Below the pieces are notes generated by a model that was given only the letters and a program-made list of their open reading frames with translations, was not told where the DNA came from and did no database searches. Positions 32,321 through 45,400 of a stretch of 64,000 nt of DNA are shown piece by piece. Source of the DNA: Anadara kagoshimensis (lineage: Eukaryota > Mollusca > Bivalvia > Arcoida > Arcidae). How positions within the stretch are numbered: the stretch's first letter is position 1; the number at the start of each line of letters is the position of its first letter. Location of the stretch: assembly GCA_021292105.1 (NCBI GenBank), contig CM037874.1, forward strand, positions 53,054,540 through 53,118,539, read 5' to 3'. Made by a program: the position numbers and the translations under genes.

Positions 32321-32777
32321 TGGTCATTGTGATTCCGTGGTCTGTATGAGGTATCTCAACTTTTTAATAACATACTTTAACATGTTTAAAACATTTACAA
32401 TATGTTCTGATATTGATTCTGATTGACATTACTCTACAGTTTTATTAATTTACATTTTTATAATGTAATGTACAATGATTTGAAATTTGTGGTTCACCCC
32501 TACACGGTTCTTGCCAAAAGATGATGGTTTTACTGAACCTTTCCAGAACTGGCAAAATTGATACAAGTGAAATAGTCTGAACCAAGATGAAAAATACTTC
32601 ACACCATTTCACTCTCTGCATACTTATTCATTCATTAGCTGTGTGGTCTGGGACTAAATGTAAAATAAATTTTCATGCAAGGCAGATACCTCAAAATCAG
32701 GCTTTGACTTGAACCCATGATCCTTGAAACATCATAACCACTCTTCCACATATTTCCATATCATTTACTATACACTA

Positions 32778-32942
32778 CAGTCCAACCTGCCTTTAAGACC
32801 ATCTCTATATAAAGGTCACCTGCCTATAAAGACCAGTAGAATTGTATCCCAATTGTTGTTTAACCTGTATTTAAAAGCCCCCTGCCCATAAAGGCCACTG
32901 TTGCTGGTTCCCTTGGGTAGCTTTTAGAGACAGGTTTGACTT
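32778..32942. mobile_element. MITE with CAGTCAAACC-type ends
   Basis: 165 bp, CAGTCCAACCTGCCTTTAAG to AGAGACAGGTTTGACTT. Lies 28 bp before the plus-strand terminal exon. Confidence 0.8.
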
Positions 32943-32969
32943 TCATGTACTGTATCTCATGTATTTCAG

Positions 32970-33133
32970 TGGGTATTGGATGGTTTTCAGTGGGGTTGTG
33001 GAACCTAATTCTGTACCTGTCAGCACCACTGTCCATGATTATAGTTGGTATCAGTATTCTTCAGTTTTATGCTGCTTGCCACAATATTGCTGCCATAGAC
33101 ATGGAAGAAAGGAAGGCCGAAAAAGAGAAATAG
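32970..33133 (+). CDS. Terminal exon of a small membrane protein on the plus strand
   Basis: Open stretch after acceptor GTATTTCAG, ending at TAG 33131-33133. Encodes about 54 residues: GIGWFSVGLWNLILYLSAPL, a second hydrophobic part MIIVGISILQFYAACHNIAA, then a charged tail IDMEERKAEKEK. So it has two membrane segments or one hairpin, with a likely cytosolic basic/acidic tail. The GI..F..GLW......PL pattern recalls the C-terminus of TMEM128, but that is a guess. Upstream exons are not found. It is antisense to, and between, the candidate copy B exons 34213-34249 and 31824-31891. A CAGTCAAACC-type MITE ends 28 bp before the exon. Confidence 0.5.
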
Positions 33134-35400
33134 AGTCAAATAAGAGACAAAAGATAACAGAAATATTGTTAGACATTTTATAGACAAATGTTTTTTAATT
33201 TAACCACACTGTTGTTAAAATCACTGTTATGTAACTTAACTTTGTATGTAAATATACAAGTGTATATATTTATTTATATACAGTACAGACCTCTTCAAAG
33301 TTTAACACTATTAGTGCCAAATTGGCAAGTCATTCATCTTAGCCCCTCGTTAGCCACATTTTGACAATTTTTCACCAGATGGTATCTATCTATTGGCAGC
33401 TTTTAGCTACTGGCTATCAGTATCTCACCACTCAGCATCGACACATTTTTGTTTACCTAGCTAGTGTTAAGCTTTGGACAGTCCTGTACTATGTATATTG
33501 TCTGACTGCGTTTTACAAATCATGTTATGGCCAAATTTTGATGAAAATCCATTATGCTTAAGTTTTAATTTGAACAAATTTTAGCAAGGAACTCTTTTAT
33601 ATTTTTTCTATTCATTTGTATATATATATTTACTAATTCACTAATTCTCAATTCGTCTTCTTCTCCCATGTCTGTCTAAGACAAACATTTTGTAATCAGT
33701 GGTCTCGCTATGTATTAATTGTGCAGTATATATCATCTGCAAAGTTTATGTTTACATTATCTTCAAAATATTGTTTATGATTTTGCATCTCATATGTGTG
33801 TGTGCATGTGTGTCTGTGTGTGTTCGTACATGCATGTGTTTGTGGCTTTGACTTTACATACTTGACATATGGTGCCTGCATAATTTCTTTTTAAATATAC
33901 CATAAACATTAAATGTTATTGGTAGAATCTCATTTTATACCTATGCTCACATTTTTGGACACATTCAGAAATTCATTTTTTTCTCTCATTTTTATTGGCT
34001 CTTTTTTGTCATTTTGAATATAATAGTATTATATGCAAGTCATATGAAAACAAATATAAATATATACACAGTTAACAAATAACAGACATATAGAACATGT
34101 ATAATGTTGCACATTCAGAATTTCTGCTCAATTAAACATTATTGTTTTACACATAAATCAACAACTTTTTTTGTGATTTTTAATTTTCAAGTTGCAAATA
34201 CCAAATGCTTACTTTGTCCAAGAACTTTTGAGTTTATCACAATTTTTTGCTACAATAAAGCACCAAATTATTTTGTTTACATACACAATGGAATCCAAAA
34301 TCATATGACATAATTAGTTTCATGCAGTATGAATGTGTATGATGTTGAAAGATAACTTCCACAAATAAATAAATACTTGCTGTTGTAAATATTGTCTTGT
34401 GTCAGTGCTTCTTAGAACTAGATAAGATGGTGCTTAATGTTATTGGTTTGAATTTGAATTTCTGAATACTGGTAGTATAATCATCAAATCTGGTAAGAAT
34501 ATCTGTATTCTATATTCAAAGATTTTTATGGACAAGTGTTTGTATTTTGATGAACTAAAGGAGCAGGCATGACAAATACTGTTTAAGAAGGAATATTAGA
34601 GGCAGGAAACTTTTGCAGTTTTGACCTTCTAAACTACTAGTATTTCACGGTAAAAAATTTAGAGCATCTCCAAAACGCTTTATAGTTAGCCAGTAAACTG
34701 TTAGTATGCATTGATGTCAAAGTACAAAGGGACATAGTCCCTTACTAATAATATAAGTTTTCCAGGTTTTAAAATTTCCCTAGTTATAATGGTTTTCCAA
34801 CTTAACACATGGTACATCCACCAAAACCTTTAGGAAGTGATGTGGATACCAATTCATTAAACATTTTTCCATTAAAATATTATCACAGGGACATGTGATA
34901 TCAATGTGTTTTATTTCTGTTTGAAACAATTGTCTGAACAAATGTTGTTGAGAACTTGAATAATCAAAGTACTGAAGGTACTGAAGCATCAGCTAAACTG
35001 AGCAATTTGATAAAAAAAATGTGCACTTGAAACTGAGATTTGTCTAATGAATCAGTAACAAATGAAAATCATGCACATAATAGATACTGTGATCGGGAAG
35101 CTTCTAACAACAAGTCTGCTTTTTATGCAAGTTGTTAGGTTCTAACATATAAATATGTTACAATGGTCAAAATGGACATGCCACGCAATGTTTATCAATT
35201 GAGTAAACTAAGTAATTTGCATAAATATAAATTTTCAATTTTTCAAAAACCAAGAGAGGCTACTAAAGACCCGACCCCAAATCTGAGTGAAATATCTCAA
35301 GTGTAACGGAAAAAAGTCCAGAGAAACCATCATTTTGATAAAATTCACAAAGTGAAAGGGGCATAACTCCACTAAAACGCAGTTGACTGGAAGAAAACCC
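33134..35400. other. AT-rich stretch, possible 3' UTR of the plus-strand exon, otherwise nothing clear
   Basis: Follows the stop at 33133. It contains several A/T-rich runs, a short GT-rich run near 33796-33840 and an AATAAATAAATA motif at about 34363 that could serve as a plus-strand poly(A) signal. No convincing gene is seen apart from the weak exon candidate 34213-34249. Confidence 0.35.
34213..34249 (-). CDS. Possible MYBBP1A copy B upstream exon (QKIVINSKVLGQ)
   Basis: A 37-nt stretch between TTTATTGTAG and GTAAGC, open in one frame. Its final base plus the first two bases of 31824-31891 make an Asn codon, so the phase fits. The sequence alone is too short to identify. Weak. Confidence 0.25.
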
Positions 35401-35409
35401 AAACTGGAT

Positions 35410-35663
35410 CTGTAATCATCACCATCACCATCATTATAACTCCTCATATCACATTTTGATCATCAACATAAAGATATCATCATCATCATCATCATCGTCG
35501 TCATAAGCAGCAGCAGTAGAACCCATGCCATGACAATCACCACCACCATTATATTAATCATTTTCAGAAATCCTCATATTACATCATTAATATGGTCACA
35601 TCATCATCATAGCTCTTTGTGTCACATACTCATCATCATTATCAGCAGTAGCAGTACTGAATG

Positions 35664-35730
<67 letters not shown>

Positions 35731-36390
35731 GTCACATCATCAGCATGAAGACATTGGCTTTGTTATCATCATCATCATGAATTATTATCATCATCGACAG
35801 CAGCAGAACTGAATGTCATCATCATCATCATCATCATCATCATCACAACCATCTTCATCATCATCATCATCATCATACTATCGGCAGTGCTCAGCAGTAC
35901 TGAATGTCATCATTGCCACCATCATCATCATCGGTAGCAACAGAACTCATGTCACCATCATAATCATCATCATAGTTCGTCAAGTCACATCGTCATCATC
36001 ATTCATAGCAGCAGAGCTTATTTTCATCACCACCATCACTATCATCTTCTTCATCACGATAATCATTATCATCATCGGCATCAACAGAACTCATGTCACC
36101 ACCATCATCAACATCATTATCATATCTCCTCGTGTCACATCATCATCATGGTGACATCATCATCATATCTCCTCATGTCACATCATCATCATCATCATCA
36201 TCATCATTATATCTCCTCATGTCATATCATCATCATTATGGTGACATCATCATCATCATCGGCAGCAGCAGAACTGAATGTCATCATCATCATCATTATT
36301 ATTGTCATCATCTCCACCAGATCATCATGCCACATCATCATCGACATAGTGTCATCATCACAAAAACAACTTCCACCATGACCAGCTATT
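35410..36390. repeat. (ATC)n-rich minisatellite block
   Basis: Long ATC/CAT triplet runs (longest 35664-35730) separated by recurring AGCAGCAGAACTGAATGTCA-type spacers about 70-150 bp apart. It opens frames rich in His or Ser that are not genes. Confidence 0.95.
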
Positions 36391-36774
36391 TCCCTTGACT
36401 TGCAATTGACAGATTAACCATTGTTGAAGTCATTAATTTTATTCATTGAATTCACAATTAATTTGAAAAAAAAATAAAAATAAAACCTTTGTTTTAGAAA
36501 TAATTTAAATGTATTTAAAATTATTGTTGAATATATATAAATTGTCCAAGTGAGCTTCAAAACCCTGAATTGGTATAAACCATCCTGACACAATAAGCTA
36601 ATAATCTGTACCTCCCAATTACAGAAGTTGTCCAGGCAACTGTCTCTTTCAAAAAAGTTTGTTGACAAGAATTGTGTACAAAAGGGGAAAATATTTCTGA
36701 ATACGATTAATTGAAAATTAATTGATTATTATTTAGACAACTAAAATGTTAAAATAAAATTACTTTGAATTTAA

Positions 36775-37355
36775 GAGAAACTGCAAGAAGAGTTGAGTTC
36801 ACAAAGTAGGTACCCCCATTCTAATACTTGCTAAAAAGTGACTAAGTTTCAAAGTCTGGAAAAATGGAGAAAAAATCTTGAAATATTTCCATAAAGTCAG
36901 GTGCACATCTTCAATATATATATAAACATTCTGTGAAGTTTCAAGGCTTTTGGTTGAAAACTGTAAGAGGAGTCGAGTTCACAAAGTAGGTACCCCCATT
37001 CAAATACTTGCTAAAAAGTGACTAAGTTTCAAAGTCTTGAAAAATGGAGAAAAAATCTTGAAATATTTCCATAAAGTCAGGTGCTCATCCTCAATATATA
37101 TAGAAACATTCTGTGAAGTTTCAAGCTTTTTGGTTGAAATCTGTAAGAGGAGTTGAGTTCACAAAGTAGGTACCCCCATTCAAAAACTTGCTAAAAAGTG
37201 ACTAAGTTTCAAAGTCTTGAAAAATGGGGGAAAAAATCTTGAAATATTTCCATAAAGTCAGGTGCTCATCCTCAATATATATAGAAACATCCTGTGAAGT
37301 TTCAAGGTTTTTGGTTGAAAACTGTAAGAGGAGTTGAGTTCACAAAATTGGTACC
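36775..37355. repeat. 180-bp tandem array, just over three units
   Basis: CTGTAAGAGGAGT recurs at about 36781, 36961, 37141 and 37322. Units contain AGTTCACAAAGTAGGTACCC and GACTAAGTTTCAAAGTCTTG and are over 95 percent alike by eye. Confidence 0.95.
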
Positions 37356-37359
37356 CTAT

Positions 37360-39285
37360 TTCCCCCGTCCTTAGTTACTGTTCTACTACACCAACGGTGC
37401 TCTAAAAATCGGAAGAACTTAAGAAAGCACAACGTTTCAGTTTTCCTACATGCCCAGAGTTCACATCATATTTGTTTATTTTATGTGAAATAAAGTAATA
37501 TGGCTTCATGAAAAGAAATTAAAGGTTGTGAAAACCATGGATTAAACTACTGACAACAACTTTAATCGGATATCCACTGTAAAAACGATCTAATAAGGAC
37601 TTGTAACAAGGTAAATAAATTTTATCTGAAAATTTTAAAACATCGTTTTTTTTCAGTTTTGTTTAGATTTTGATTTCAAGTTGTTCTTTCTTGCGATTTA
37701 TTTTGTTGATTGAAAATAAACAACTGGAAAAGGTATTTAAATGAACATTGGTGATGAAATTGTCTGTCTTCGGAGACATATGGTGAGAAGTGGAGTGTGT
37801 GCGGAAGATCGGAAGTATGTAGCAGAGATTCGAGAATAAAGCATGTCGTTTTTATATTAAACTGATAACTGAAAAGGACAGGGTGTCATGATCATTTTAA
37901 AAGGGGCAAGGGTGTACTGGACTAAAAAGGTCAGTCGCTACGCTATGTGAATACATTTGAGCAGGGGCATCGGGTGTCAAATGCAGGCATGCCCACAAAC
38001 ACATGGCTAATTTGCATACGAACTACGGTATCGATATCCTACACAACTTCACGAGTCGCAAACAATTTATGAACATAGCCAATAACTTGTAAATAAACTT
38101 CTCTTTCATTTTCGTATCACATTTTTTGGGAATCTTTGATTTCTACTTTTTTGTTATGCATAATTTCGCCACAGGAATGTATTTTAATACCCAATGAAAG
38201 CTGAAAATCCTCGTGACGACTGACGTTATGATGAATATTAATGAACCAGGTCGGGATATCCCAAACACGAAATATTATTGACAATCAATTTTTAAAAAAT
38301 ATATATAATTTATCATCAAATGTGATCAATGTTTAAAGTTATTTAACTTAAAAACTGTTTAATGAGCATACTTTGTGTTTATTTATCGATGTCACTTTGC
38401 GTAAATTAAAAAATTCAATATGGCGGCGACTGTAAAACAACCACATGTACAGCACTGTAGGTCAAAAAGAAGAACGTCGGCGCGAAGTGACAAGATCGTC
38501 ATTTTTGTTGGGTTTTCCGAGGGGCGTATATTTAATGGATTTTTGTGGTTTTTATCTTAAAATTATCATACAAAAGTGAAGAATTAAAATATATATCCAG
38601 CAAAAACAATTACGGACTAATACGCGTATGAATACATTTCAAATCGGCACATGTGTACATGATGAAAACATTGCTTTCGTAACTTTCCGGGAGACCCAAT
38701 CACTCAGATTAGAGTTTATACATACCTGGGATACCGTATGTGGAAATTCCCGTAATTTCAGACGAAAGGAAGGATTTGATTGGCTGTCAAGGTGAAATGA
38801 GAGCGGCGCTAAATACGAAAAAAACCAACGATCGCTATAAAGCATTCAGCATGGCTGATGCTTTAAAAATTATATGCTGAAGTTCCTCATTGAACTTTCT
38901 ACTGGGTATGACATGGTATTTTGGAGAACCCGAAATCGAGAGAATATTTCTTTCATGTAGCACATGGTTCGTTTGAGAACTCCGGTTAATTCTTCTGTAA
39001 GATATCATATGTTGGTGCTGAAAAAGAATTCATATTTGTATATGTATATTAAACAAAATTTAATTAATCGTATGTTAAATTTACATTGATGTTTTTTTTG
39101 ATTTGAAAAAGTCAATAATTTTGTAATTTTTTTTTTTTTTTTGCTGCTATTTTAACAATGACATGTAAGAATAATAGTGCAATAGTAAAGTGAAATATTA
39201 AAATAATTTTGTTTGTTTAATTTCAAACTAAATGACATAAGTACGAGTCATATAAACCATCAATTAAATTGTGACTTAATTTTGA
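37360..39285. other. Spacer between the two MYBBP1A copies, no clear gene
   Basis: AT-rich, with local CG-containing patches at 38190-38240 and 38430-38530. ATGGCGGCGAC at 38419 looks like a start but closes after 13 codons unless spliced. The N-terminal exons of copy B would be expected in 34-40 kb and were not found. Confidence 0.35.
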
Positions 39286-39287
39286 CC

Positions 39288-39632
39288 TTTAACCACCATG
39301 GTTGCTCAATTGGTAGATTGCTCACTCGATATGTGGGAGGTCATGGATTTGAACCTAGTCTCTGGTCTGTTCAAGACTTAAAAGGGTTGCGACTGTTGTT
39401 TCTCCAAGCACTCAGCATTTGGAAATGATAGTCATCAGGCCTTCAAAAGTGCCCTCTAAAACCAATGTTCCATGTCACAGCAGGCACGTTAAAGCCCTTC
39501 ATGCACAATTCCCTGAGCACACTGCAAAGGTCAAAATTTCTGCAACTTCACCAATAGCTGGTAATGTCTGAATAGGAGTGAAATATTCTTGACTGGGATG
39601 TAATACCCCATTAAATCAATCAATCATTTTGA
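39288..39632 (+). mobile_element. tRNA-derived SINE, full length, degenerate
   Basis: Head TTGCTCAATTGGTAGATTGC with B box CATGGATTTGAACC. Body CTCCAAGCACTCAGCATTTG and CACTGCAAAGGTCAAAATTT. Tail ends AAATCAATCAATCA. Confidence 0.85.
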
Positions 39633-39782
39633 CCTAGTTCTAGAATGAGACAAGTACAAATTTTGATATCCATAAATGATACACACCCATGTTCAAATCT
39701 ATTGTTATCCAAGAAGTGTATGAAAAACAAACACAAATCCATGTCTTAATCATGATCCCAAAGCAACATAATTACAAACTTT

Positions 39783-40986
39783 ACGTTGTTACACAATTTA
39801 GAGCATTTTCATTGGTTGTCGTCTTGCAAAAACACGGTGTTATTTTCCAATAACAACGTTTTCTACCGGAACTACTTTGGGCCTGTTTCGGGGATTACCC
39901 TTCTCTGAACGGCCATTTTAAGATTGTAAACAAACGGGGAGGTCGGGAACGATTTCACATAGAAACATTAAAATACTTTGATCTTTTTATAAATTCAAAT
40001 TTTAAAAAATTAATTCAAACATGTTCTGATTAATTTTCACCGATATTTTTAATAATTTACATTCAAGATTGTACATTTATAAAAATTTATGTTTTTCAAA
40101 ATCGACATTTTATCGTCACCGAGCATTTTACGTGTCTATGGACTACTAAGTATAAGCAATATGACACGCACCATGGTATTCTCGGATGCCAAACCTCAGT
40201 GCGGGGTGTTTTGTTTGAAATTCATTACATGCGCATCCTTTTGAAAGCAAAGATATTTTATTTCCCCCAGACAATGTATAGCCGGGGATCAGGATAAATA
40301 TTTTGAAGAATGCAATGCCAGTGTGCAAATAAGATGGTTGATTATGAACTGGAACTTGATGATAATGACAGAGATAGGCCTGCCAATAATAATTTAATAA
40401 AATTGATAACATACTATATTCCAGTCTAATGTTCACCCGTACCGCTTGTTTACCTTCTCAAAATGTCCCTGATCAGCTCATACAGCTACCACCGGTGACA
40501 GAATCCCTCATCTCACATCCATTCCATAGGTGGTAAAACATTGATTCATCCAAGAAAACATTAATTCCATGTCAATAGTTGGTTTCAGGGTTTGTTCAAT
40601 CAACCAATGCAGTTTTTCTTATGTTATTGGTAAAATCAAAATGTAAACACGCATGTCCTACAAACGTTTGGCCGTCACGTATGACGTTGTTCAAAGTGTT
40701 GTTTGTTTTCATGATTGCGAGACATAATATAATCCCTTTTTGTCAATGAATTTAAATGTAACATAATTTATATGTTGACTGAAAATAACTAAAAAAAGAA
40801 TAAAAAGATATAAATTCAAAACTATTTTAGTTTTTTTATCGGATATTTTATCGTTTCATAAAGATGTCATTTATTGTATCACTACGCAGTTCAGCCTTGT
40901 AACGTCGATTTTCTGAAAATCAGCTGCTCAGTTCGGAAATGTAGGTCAGCTTAAAAACTTAAATTTCGGGTTGGTTTGTAATTATA
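39783..40986. other. Body of the probable large hairpin element
   Basis: No coding frame recognised. Starts TTACGTTGTTACACAATTTA, which repeats part of the hairpin arm. Short CG-containing patches differ from the AT-rich surroundings. The TGACGT core also seen in the other hairpin elements appears near 40682. Confidence 0.4.
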
Positions 40987-41153
40987 AGAATTGAATTGCA
41001 CTTTTTACGTTGTTATCGGGGTGTAACAACGTGAAAATTATCACAAATTATGCGTAAAACCGCTGCGCTACGCTACGCGGTTTTACACAATTTGTGATAA
41101 TTTTCACGTTGTTACACCCCGATAACAACGTAAAAAGTGCAATTCAATTCTTA
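40987..41153. mobile_element. Long hairpin, end of a probable third hairpin element
   Basis: Near-perfect inverted repeat with arms of about 75 nt. The arm TTTTTACGTTGTTATCGGGG (41002-41021) returns inverted at 41115-41134. The loop is the GC-rich CGCTGCGCTACGCTACGCGG. A matching ACGTTGTTACACAATTTAGA lies at 39783, so the whole element may run 39783-41153. Confidence 0.7.
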
Positions 41154-41589
41154 AATAAAAACTTTGGAAATTGCAAATTAAGTTAAACACAGTTAAATGC
41201 AGTTAGTTAGCTAAAGGTTGGTTGATTTCCAGCACCCTCACAGAAACAGAACTGACTGCTTTGATATTATAAGATATACAGGGCTTTGGCAGGTTACACA
41301 GCCCCATGTACCCCGTCAACGATTTATGTACCCTCAGCCGCGTTTTTGTCACCCTTCAAAGCGTTGCCAGTTGGATCTTTTTAACTTCCATTTCACATTT
41401 TGCGTGACTTGCGTATGTTGTCGCCATGTTTGTTTACCGTAACTAGACGTCAGAGATGTACGAGTTACTTCCCTTTTACCGCTAAACGTCATGTGCATTC
41501 ATTTACCCCGGCAGATCTCCGAACATAGTTCCATGTACCCCGGCAAGTTAACCAATCGCTATGCAAGAAATTTCTTTGAAGAGTAACAA

Positions 41590-41640
41590 AAATGAAGTAA
41601 TCTTGACTGGGATGTAAATCACCATTACTCTACTATTATG
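41590..41640 (+). mobile_element. SINE tail fragment
   Basis: Only the tail phrase TAATCTTGACTGGGATGTAA is present. Confidence 0.5.
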
Positions 41641-41699
41641 GGAGAAAACTTTAAGACAAGATTGACTCTATATTTTCGTGTAACATCATAAAATATCTA

Positions 41700-42321
41700 C
41701 AAATTCTAAATTACACAAAAACATGATATTTAAAATTTATTTCCATCTTAATAACATATTCATGTAAGAACAGACCTAATGATGCAACAAATAGTTACAG
41801 TAAAATATCTGTACACAAATAAAACAAAAAATACATGTAGCATTTTAGTTGTATACAGTAAAACATGTTTATAACGAAGCCCTTGAGACTCTATTTTACC
41901 TTTGTTATAAAGCTACTTTGTTATACATGTATTGTTATATATAGACTTATATAGAGGAGTAGTCGGGGCCCAATATTTGACATCATACTATCCATGTAAG
42001 CGTATGAATCGTTATATTCATGTTTTACTGTACATCGGTCATACACTTAGAATTTGTCAGACAATAACATGTACTAAAAAGCATGTTAAGATAGAAAATG
42101 CACAGCAGTGGTCAACATTGTTTTAGTTATTTCTGAGGCTTAAATGAATCGGACATTGTACAAAATTGATCTTGCATGTGATTGCACACAAAGGGAATAA
42201 ACATGACTGCTGAGCAAGCTGTCCTTACACACAGGTTCAAAACAGATAATTACAGAAGAAATACTGTAAACAGTTCTACTGTTCAATTCTAGAAGACCGA
42301 GACAATTTGATATCATTCTGT
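41700..42321 (-). other. Likely 3' UTR of MYBBP1A copy A
   Basis: AT-rich DNA directly after the copy A stop codon. On the minus strand an AATAAA motif lies at about 41731-41736. No other coding feature is seen. The extent is inferred. Confidence 0.4.
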
Positions 42322-42415
42322 TTAAACTTTAACTTTCTTTTGTTTTGGTGTTTTAATCTCTTTATCTGCATCTTTTTGTTTCCTTTTCTTTTTCATTTTC
42401 TTTTTATCTTCAGAA
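42322..42415 (-). CDS. MYBBP1A: MYBBP1A copy A last coding exon, Lys-rich tail and stop
   Basis: Exon of 94 nt, phase 2 to stop (TAA at 42322-42324). Begins SEDKKKMKKKRKQKDAD and ends KQKKVKV. A basic nuclear/nucleolar-localisation type tail is typical of this family. The tail is far shorter than the human one. The acceptor is preceded by a poly-pyrimidine run (poly-A on the plus strand, 42419-42436). Confidence 0.87.
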
Positions 42416-45400
42416 CTGCAAAAAAAAAAAAAAAAAATTACAAATTAAAAACAGTAAACGTAACCGGATATTTTGCAATATGAGAGAGTGAGAGAATTTG
42501 CTTTCCACAACTCCTCCTAAATCATACATACGAATCAGAATATCTTTTGATTTTATAATTGTGTAATTGAATTTTCTTCAACTGATTTTTATAGCAAATA
42601 TAACTTTTGATATTTTGCAATATGGCAGAGATAGAGAGAGAGAGAGAGAGTGCAATCATCTGCTATCTGTAACTCCTCCTGAACTGTTTACATAAAAATA
42701 CATATTATCTTTCAAAACTTTGGATGCATGTAATGGCAGGAATTCCATCAAAGAATGTTATATTCCTTCTTCATGAAACAAAGTTGTGCACCTAGTTGAT
42801 GCTTTAATTCAATTTTAACAAAAACACTTCTTTGAAATTTTGCAACAACGGTGGTTGGAAACAGAGAAGGGGAGGGTTGTGTACATGTGATGAACCTTTA
42901 ATACGTAAATGAATAGTTACGATGTAAGACTCACACTTGTCCATTGTCTGTATTTAATTTTGTTACTATTTTCTTGTATAATCTTCTGGTATCTGTATTA
43001 AAATGATCATGTAACGATTCCAAATTGTCTAACACGTCTTTTGATAACATCTGAAATTAGAAATAGAAAACAATTGTGAACCATGTTTTATAAGCAATTT
43101 TAATTAAATTAGCATATCAGTTTCTCATGTGTACTTTGAGTCATTCATATATCAATTATAACGACAAACTTTTCACTGAGAAAAACACGCAATAAATTAA
43201 TAATATCCTCCATATTCTATTTGCTTAATGCAAAAATACGACCATTTCTTTATTAAGCATACAAAAATGACTTCATTCACACCTGTAATCCCATCAGGCT
43301 TATTTCACTTGACCCTGTACTATTTCTTAGCAATCGTTTTATTGTGTATTTATTTATACATTAAGGTAGGCATGACAAAGAGCTAGGGACATCTAGTCAT
43401 TTTATGTGGGTTGTCTTTAGATGTATTGAAGATTTCAAAGTGACTGACTAGATGAACAGTTCCAATAACATCAGAGATGATAAACTTTTCGGTTAACATT
43501 GTTAGCTGTATATATGGTCCATTCATTTCATTTCAATTGTTTTTAATTATTTATAAGCTAAGGCTTACCTCAAAAAGTTTTGTAGTTGTCATCATAATAT
43601 TGTTGATAAGCATAATGTCTCTGTATCCAAAATTACCCTGGTGATATTTGAAGTCCAATATTCTATGCTCCTTTCGCTCAATTTTGATATTACAAGTGGT
43701 TTGCTAAATAGGAGGTGCTAAACCATTGATGCACCTGGCCTCATGGTGGAAGTTCGTGTGTTTCACTTAATTTGGCAGTTTTAATTTTTTTTTACTTTGG
43801 GTTTGTTATTTGGACATGGATTGGTATGTTTATTATTTTATATCTTTACCTGTTGATTGTCAGGAAGGTGAACATATTTATTTATCAGCACTAAGATTTC
43901 ATGAAACAATCCTGATTTAAAGTTGTCTGTGGTCATCCCCATAATTACCTAATAAAAAAATTAAAAACATAAAAATATGTGTTAGTGGTAACTTGTATAT
44001 AACAACCTCTTCACCTAGGTTTAATTGGCAAGGTCACATTCTGTTTCTCTTTAGCTATAAGTACATTACACCTGTTTGTGTTGGCACTCACTTCTCTATA
44101 ACAATCACCTGTCTATAAAGATTTCAATATTCAGGACACAATCACTTTAGCTGTACATATACCACACCTGTCTAAAGTGGACAACCTTATAATGTGGCAA
44201 GAGTTTGTTAAATATTTAGACCCTTTGATAATATTTTGTGTTGATGGTCACTTACCATAAAACATGTCTATATTGCAAAGCAGTTCATTCAATATGCTAT
44301 TCCTGCCTCTTATTCATAATAATGAATGTATACACTCAAATGGAATGGCATTTCTTAAGTGACTTACTTTACTGACTGTATCTGTGAGAGCAGTACTAGA
44401 CTCATCCCAGATGTCCTCACAAATGTGGTTTACCTGGTATATAAATAATATAAAATGAATCTAAATTCGACAATAAAATAAAACCTTTTGGTTTTCATAG
44501 TTCAATAGATTAAAAAAATTAAAACCCAGGTTTAATTAATGGATAACAACAACTCTTAAATTTAAAAATAGCTATTTACAAACCCACAATAAAATGAAAC
44601 CTTTTGGGATTTCAAATTTCAATAGATTTTTTTTTAAATTTAAAACCCAGGTTTAATCAATAGACAACAACAACTCTTAAATTTAAAAATAGCTATTTAC
44701 AAACCCACAAAAAAATTAAAGATTCAAGTAAAAACTAGAATTTAGGATTTAGAAATACAAACATCTTTATTGAAAGAAGATGTTCTGTAATTAGACAGAT
44801 ACTTTTAATCTGTAAATAGCTCAAGTATACTGATTTTTACAGTCTTCTCAATCCATTCAACTACAGTCAAACCTGTCTTAAAGACCACTTCTATATAAGG
44901 ATCACCTGCTTATAAAGGTCAGTAGAATTAAATCCCAATTTTTCTGTATTCATATTATTTGAACATGTATATAAAGACCACTTTTACTGGTTCCCTTGGG
45001 TGACCTTTATAGACAGGTTTGACTGTGCTGGTAACTGCCTGATCCATAACTATTTGCTATTGAGTTTTCTTATCTATTCAAAAACAATATACATGTAACT
45101 ACAAGTAACTTCATTATTGAATGTTTCTTACTGTTGATATACATGTATTAAAATAAAATAAAATGACGAAGAAGTAATTTGTCCTTTACTTTGACCTTTA
45201 TGAAGTTATATACATTTTACTAGTGAACTTTACTATCACAAATGAAAATTGACAAAAATGTGAACAAAACTTACAGAATCTCTGTTTATCATAACTGATA
45301 ACATGGAACATGCTTGTGTCTGAAATAAATAAATAAATAAATGTTAATATATTTTTTTAAATGTTAAAATCTAAATCTTACATTGCATTACATTTCATTT

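Noticed and set aside
34780-34989. 70-codon minus-strand ORF
   Set aside because: No family motif, no splice borders, low-complexity surroundings.
35530-36398. Poly-His and poly-Ser ORFs
   Set aside because: Frames of the ATC triplet repeat. No other coding signal.
36611-36690. Possible upstream exon of copy B (FLSTNFFERDSCLDNF)
   Set aside because: The borders are acceptable but no frame resembles MYBBP1A convincingly.
38419-38457. ATGGCGGCGAC start-like context on the plus strand
   Set aside because: The frame closes quickly and no following exon could be linked.
43567-43650. Exon-like stretch ending GAG|GTAAGCC on the minus strand
   Set aside because: The same sequence occurs in an interspersed repeat at 47645-47745, so it is repeat-derived, and it does not fit the phase of the MYBBP1A exons on either side.
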